Positions 5,633 to 8,058 of a stretch of 8,058 nucleotides of DNA are shown here, piece by piece. The notes under the pieces were generated by a model that searched no databases, was not told the origin of the DNA, and worked only from the letters and a program-made list of their open reading frames with translations. This DNA comes from Thermoplasmatales archaeon (lineage in GTDB: Archaea; Thermoplasmatota; E2; UBA202; DSCA01): positions 1 to 8,058 of the forward strand of contig DSCA01000024.1 of the NCBI GenBank assembly GCA_011049295.1, given 5' to 3'. Position 1 is the first letter of the stretch. The number at the start of each line of letters is the position of its first letter. A program made the translations under genes and the position numbers.

Positions 5633-6832
5633 ATGTTTGAGCCATCAGAGCGGTCAAAGGGCGTTTCGTATGCCATCCGGGAGGTGGTGCTGCCGGCCCG
5701 CAAACTCGAGGCCCAGGGCATCCAGATTCTCAAGCTCAACATCGGCGACCCCATCGCCTACGACTTCGACACTCCCCAGCACATAAAGGACGCCCTGTAC
5801 GAGGGAGCACGGGAGGGTCACAACGGCTATGCCCCCTCCGAGGGCTACCCGGAGCTGCGGGAGGGCATCGCCCGTCGGGAAAAGCAGCGCAACGGCATGG
5901 ATTATGCCGTCGACGACATCTGCGTTACCACCGGAGTGACCGAGTCCCTGCAGATATTTCTCTCTGCCACCCTCAACGCGGGCGACGAGCTGCTGGTGCC
6001 CGGGCCCACCTATCCCCCCTACAACCTGATGACCTATTTCAACGGCGCCGAGCCCGTTGCCTACCGCACCATCGAGGAGGAAAACTGGCAGCCGGATGTG
6101 GACGACGTGCGGGCCAAAATCACCGAGAGAACCAAAGCCATGGTCCTGGTCAACCCCAACAATCCCACCGGTGCCGTGTATCCCCGGAGCACCGTGCAGA
6201 CCATGGTGGATATCGCCACCGAGCACGGCATCCCGGTCATCTCCGACGAAATATACGACGACATCGTCTTCGACCGCCCCCATCATGCCACGGCCTCCCT
6301 GGCCAAGGATGCCCCCATCATCACCTTCAACGGCTTTTCCAAGGTGTACCTGGTGCCGGGGTGGCGCATGGGATATGCCATATTCAACAACCCCCACGGC
6401 CAGCTGGATAAAATCAAGGACGCCTTTATGCGCATTGCCCGGGCCCGGCTGTGTGCCAACTCCGTGTGCCAGCGGGCCATGATAGCCGCCCTGGACGGGC
6501 CGCAGGATCACATTCCGGACATGGTGCGCCGCCTGAAGGAGCGCAGCTATTATGCCTACCGGCGCCTGAACGAGATACCGGGGCTGTCTGCCACCCGGCC
6601 TGACGGTGCCTTCTACATTTTTCCCAAGATAGAGGCCATGGACGGCTGGAAGAGCGACAAGGACTTCGTCCTGGACGTGCTGCATGAGGCCCACGTGCTC
6701 CTGGTGCACGGGTCGGGCTTCTCTCCGGAGTACGGTCAGGGCCACTTCCGGGCGGTCACCCTGCCCTCCATGGACATGCTGGAGGAAGCCTTTAATAGGA
6801 TGGACTCTTTCATGGGAAAGAGGCTACCATGA
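5633..6832 (+). CDS. PLP-dependent aminotransferase, AlaA/AlaT-like (class I)
   Basis: A fold-type I aminotransferase of 399 aa, the normal length. The N-terminal SYAIREVVLPARKLEAQG and LNIGDP, and ARLCAN and FPKI further on, recall the AlaA/AlaT glutamate-pyruvate branch, so alanine formation from pyruvate and glutamate is the best guess; aspartate or aromatic substrates are possible. Visible catalytic residues are Asn174 in NPNNPTG, Asp205 and Tyr208 in SDEIYDD, the PLP Lys237 in FSKVYLVPGWRMGY, and the substrate-carboxylate Arg373 in HFRAVTLP. It acts in the cytosol. The start at 5633 is chosen from the family N-terminus and the TATA distance. It is the first gene of a two-gene unit; its TGA overlaps the FKBP ATG by 4 nt. 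A palindrome at the promoter suggests regulation. Confidence 0.92.
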   Translation: MFEPSERSKGVSYAIREVVLPARKLEAQGIQILKLNIGDPIAYDFDTPQHIKDALYEGAREGHNGYAPSEGYPELREGIARREKQRNGMDYAVDDICVTTGVTESLQIFLSATLNAGDELLVPGPTYPPYNLMTYFNGAEPVAYRTIEEENWQPDVDDVRAKITERTKAMVLVNPNNPTGAVYPRSTVQTMVDIATEHGIPVISDEIYDDIVFDRPHHATASLAKDAPIITFNGFSKVYLVPGWRMGYAIFNNPHGQLDKIKDAFMRIARARLCANSVCQRAMIAALDGPQDHIPDMVRRLKERSYYAYRRLNEIPGLSATRPDGAFYIFPKIEAMDGWKSDKDFVLDVLHEAHVLLVHGSGFSPEYGQGHFRAVTLPSMDMLEEAFNRMDSFMGKRLP

Positions 6833-7881
6833 AATTAGAAAAACCCGTGCTGCTGGCCATTGTGGCGCTGGTGACTGTTGCCGCCGCTGCCAGCGGCTAT
6901 TACGGCTACGAGCTGTGGAAGGAGGGCCAACCCCTGGAAGTGAAAACCGGCGATTTCGTGGAGATGTACTACATCGGCTACCTGGAAAACGAAACCGTTT
7001 TCGCCTCCTCGTTCAGCGACCAGACCGACGTCACCGTAGACACTCCTTTCCATGAGAATGCCACCAATGCCACCCTCACCCTCTTCAAGGCCTACGTGGG
7101 CGAGGGCCGCCCCTCCAGGTACCCGCCAGGCTGGACCTCCAGCTCCCTGGGCCGTATCGTCGGTGCCCGGCTGGGCGACCTGCCGGGCCTGAGGAAGGGG
7201 CTGCTGGGCATGCAGGAAGGCCAGGAGAAGACCATCGGTCCCCTCTCCCCGGAGAACGCCTACGGCCTGCCCGTCGAAGAGGGCATAACCTTCACCACCG
7301 ATTTTGCCGGGGTGGACCAGGAGTTTATGATACTCAACGTCACCGACGGCAATCTCACCCTCACATGGATGCCGGTCATTGGCGAAAAGTTCACCCTGCC
7401 CATGTTCTGGGGCGAGGAGCCCATTCCCAACCCCTACTGGGTGTGGAGCAATGCCACCGAGGTCACCAACATGACCGAAACCGAGGCCACCATCCTTACC
7501 ACCCCCAACAGGCTGTCTGACCTCACCCTGTATCCGTTCTGGGAGAACACCACCGAGGCCACCTACAACGAGACCACCATCTCCCTCACCACCACCCCCG
7601 AGGTGGGGCTCAACTTCACCTACTACGGCGCCGTGTACACGGTGGAAAACGTTACCGCTGACATCATCAACATCTCTATCCAGTACGGCAACCAGACCTA
7701 CTACCAGGACGTGAACCGCACCATGTCCTTCCCCCGAACCATGACCATCACCCGCATCTTCGAAGACATTCCCCAGCAGCAGCTCCAGCAGGACCTGCAG
7801 GCGGCAGGCTACAGCACCGGCGAGATGGCGGGCAAAACGGTGTACTTCCGGGTCCATCTGGTAAACATCCACCGCCTATAG
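6829..7881 (+). CDS. Membrane-anchored FKBP-type peptidyl-prolyl isomerase-like protein with a large insertion
   Basis: The 350-aa protein begins with a short basic end and one hydrophobic helix (about 6-24), a signal anchor that places the rest outside the cell. An FKBP half follows: VKTGDFVEMYYIGYLENETVF (38-58) and GLRKGLLGMQEGQEKTIGPL...AYG (120-146). The fold's last strand appears only at the end, AGKTVYFRVHLVNI (334-347), so about 185 residues sit where SlyD-like FKBPs have their chaperone insert-in-flap domain. Fourteen N-glycosylation sequons are present, most in the insertion. The Asp usual in TVFDSS is Ala59 (TVFASS), while Tyr145 is kept; isomerase activity may be weak. The role is probably folding of exported proteins. 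The ATG overlaps the aminotransferase stop (ATGA), with an AGAGG ribosome site 5 nt upstream. Confidence 0.85.
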   Translation: MKLEKPVLLAIVALVTVAAAASGYYGYELWKEGQPLEVKTGDFVEMYYIGYLENETVFASSFSDQTDVTVDTPFHENATNATLTLFKAYVGEGRPSRYPPGWTSSSLGRIVGARLGDLPGLRKGLLGMQEGQEKTIGPLSPENAYGLPVEEGITFTTDFAGVDQEFMILNVTDGNLTLTWMPVIGEKFTLPMFWGEEPIPNPYWVWSNATEVTNMTETEATILTTPNRLSDLTLYPFWENTTEATYNETTISLTTTPEVGLNFTYYGAVYTVENVTADIINISIQYGNQTYYQDVNRTMSFPRTMTITRIFEDIPQQQLQQDLQAAGYSTGEMAGKTVYFRVHLVNIHRL

Positions 7882-7893
7882 ACGCCCCGTGTG

Positions 7894-7920
7894 GCCCTTA
7901 TCCCCTTCCTTTTCCTCCCT
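7894..7920 (+). terminator. Pyrimidine-rich tract after the FKBP gene, possible terminator
   Basis: The 70-nt gap between the convergent FKBP and DHH genes contains a stretch of almost only C and T, including TTCCTTTTCC. Archaeal termination commonly uses T-rich tracts without a hairpin. The tract is C-rich and has only one run of four T, so the call is weak. Confidence 0.25.
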
Positions 7921-7951
7921 GCCTTAGGCCAGAGTGGAGGAGCCAGTCCTC

Positions 7952-8058
7952 TCAGGTCAACTGGTCGCGAATCTCCTTGTCCAGCAGGACCAGGAAGTCC
8001 TTCTCCGTTCCCCGGGGAATGGTGGCCCCGGCCGCAATGTCGTGGCCGCCTCCCATGC
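7952..8058 (-). CDS. DHH/DHHA1-family phosphoesterase (RecJ-like), C-terminal end only
   Basis: The last 35 codons of a gene entering from the right edge, ending in TGA at 7954-7952. The segment begins MGGGHDIAAGATIPRG and closes with a charged amphipathic stretch ending in EIRDQLT. GGGHxxAAG is the DHHA1 substrate-binding motif of DHH phosphoesterases, and GGGHDIAAGA followed by IP is the form common in archaeal RecJ-like or NrnA-like enzymes, which degrade single-stranded DNA/RNA or short oligonucleotides. The catalytic DHH domain is outside the window, so the exact subfamily is open. The Met visible at 8056 is internal, not the start. The gene converges with the FKBP gene. Confidence 0.82.
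   Translation of the reverse strand, partial: MGGGHDIAAGATIPRGTEKDFLVLLDKEIRDQLT

Noticed and set aside
5654..6745. Minus-strand open frame of 363 codons opposite the aminotransferase
   Set aside because: Low-complexity Gly/Val/His-rich product typical of antisense frames; the plus strand carries all catalytic residues.
6835..7872. Minus-strand open frame of 345 codons opposite the FKBP gene
   Set aside because: Composition-driven shadow: the product is Gly/Val/His-rich because of the Thr- and Asn-rich sense strand.
7937..7951. GAGGA/TCCTC hairpin just after the DHH gene stop
   Set aside because: Only 5 bp with no following T tract; too weak to call a terminator.

Overview
The window looks like chromosomal DNA of a GC-rich euryarchaeon, most likely in Thermoplasmatota. 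A Methanomassiliicoccales- or MBG-D-like lineage would fit, but that placement is inference. The evidence is gene content: a bifunctional archaeal fructose-bisphosphate aldolase/phosphatase, separate Kae1 and Bud32 genes, a NosD/PKD surface protein, a membrane-anchored sequon-rich FKBP, and an archaeal DHH/DHHA1 phosphoesterase end. Several promoters also have a TATA element about 25-29 nt ahead of the start codon, which suggests leaderless or nearly leaderless mRNAs.

Layout. Positions 1-34 (minus) hold the first 11 codons of an IS110-family transposase running off the left edge, with a strong Shine-Dalgarno and a perfect 11-bp hairpin in its leader. Positions 166-1272 (plus) encode FBP aldolase/phosphatase, with all key residues. 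Positions 1325-3708 (minus) form a tight four-gene operon, transcribed in the order small 75-aa protein, kae1, bud32, rdgB. Its junctions are a 1-nt gap, a 13-nt overlap and a 4-nt ATGA overlap. Positions 3758-5482 (minus) encode a secreted surface protein (beta-helix, PKD and Ig-like repeats). Positions 5483-5632 are a divergent promoter region with TATA boxes for both flanking genes, a 12-bp palindrome and a 10-bp-spaced direct repeat. Positions 5633-6832 (plus) encode an AlaA/AlaT-like aminotransferase, joined by an ATGA overlap to a membrane-anchored FKBP-type protein (6829-7881). At 7952-8058 (minus) is the C-terminal end of a DHH/DHHA1 phosphoesterase.

How the genes work together. The FBP enzyme makes fructose 6-phosphate in gluconeogenesis. 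Kae1 and Bud32 are core subunits of KEOPS, which makes t6A on tRNAs reading ANN codons, and RdgB cleans deaminated purines from the nucleotide pool, so that operon joins translation fidelity with nucleotide housekeeping. The aminotransferase links pyruvate/alanine and glutamate metabolism. The surface protein and the FKBP are two separate exported products rich in N-glycosylation sequons.

I do not see a clearly novel defence, mobile or biosynthetic system. The points most worth a second look are the IS110 leader with competing RNA structures, the unrecognised 75-aa protein coupled to kae1, the FKBP with a very large glycosylation-prone insertion and a lost active-site Asp, and the palindromic operator candidate at the aminotransferase promoter. 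No rRNA, tRNA or CRISPR array was recognised.
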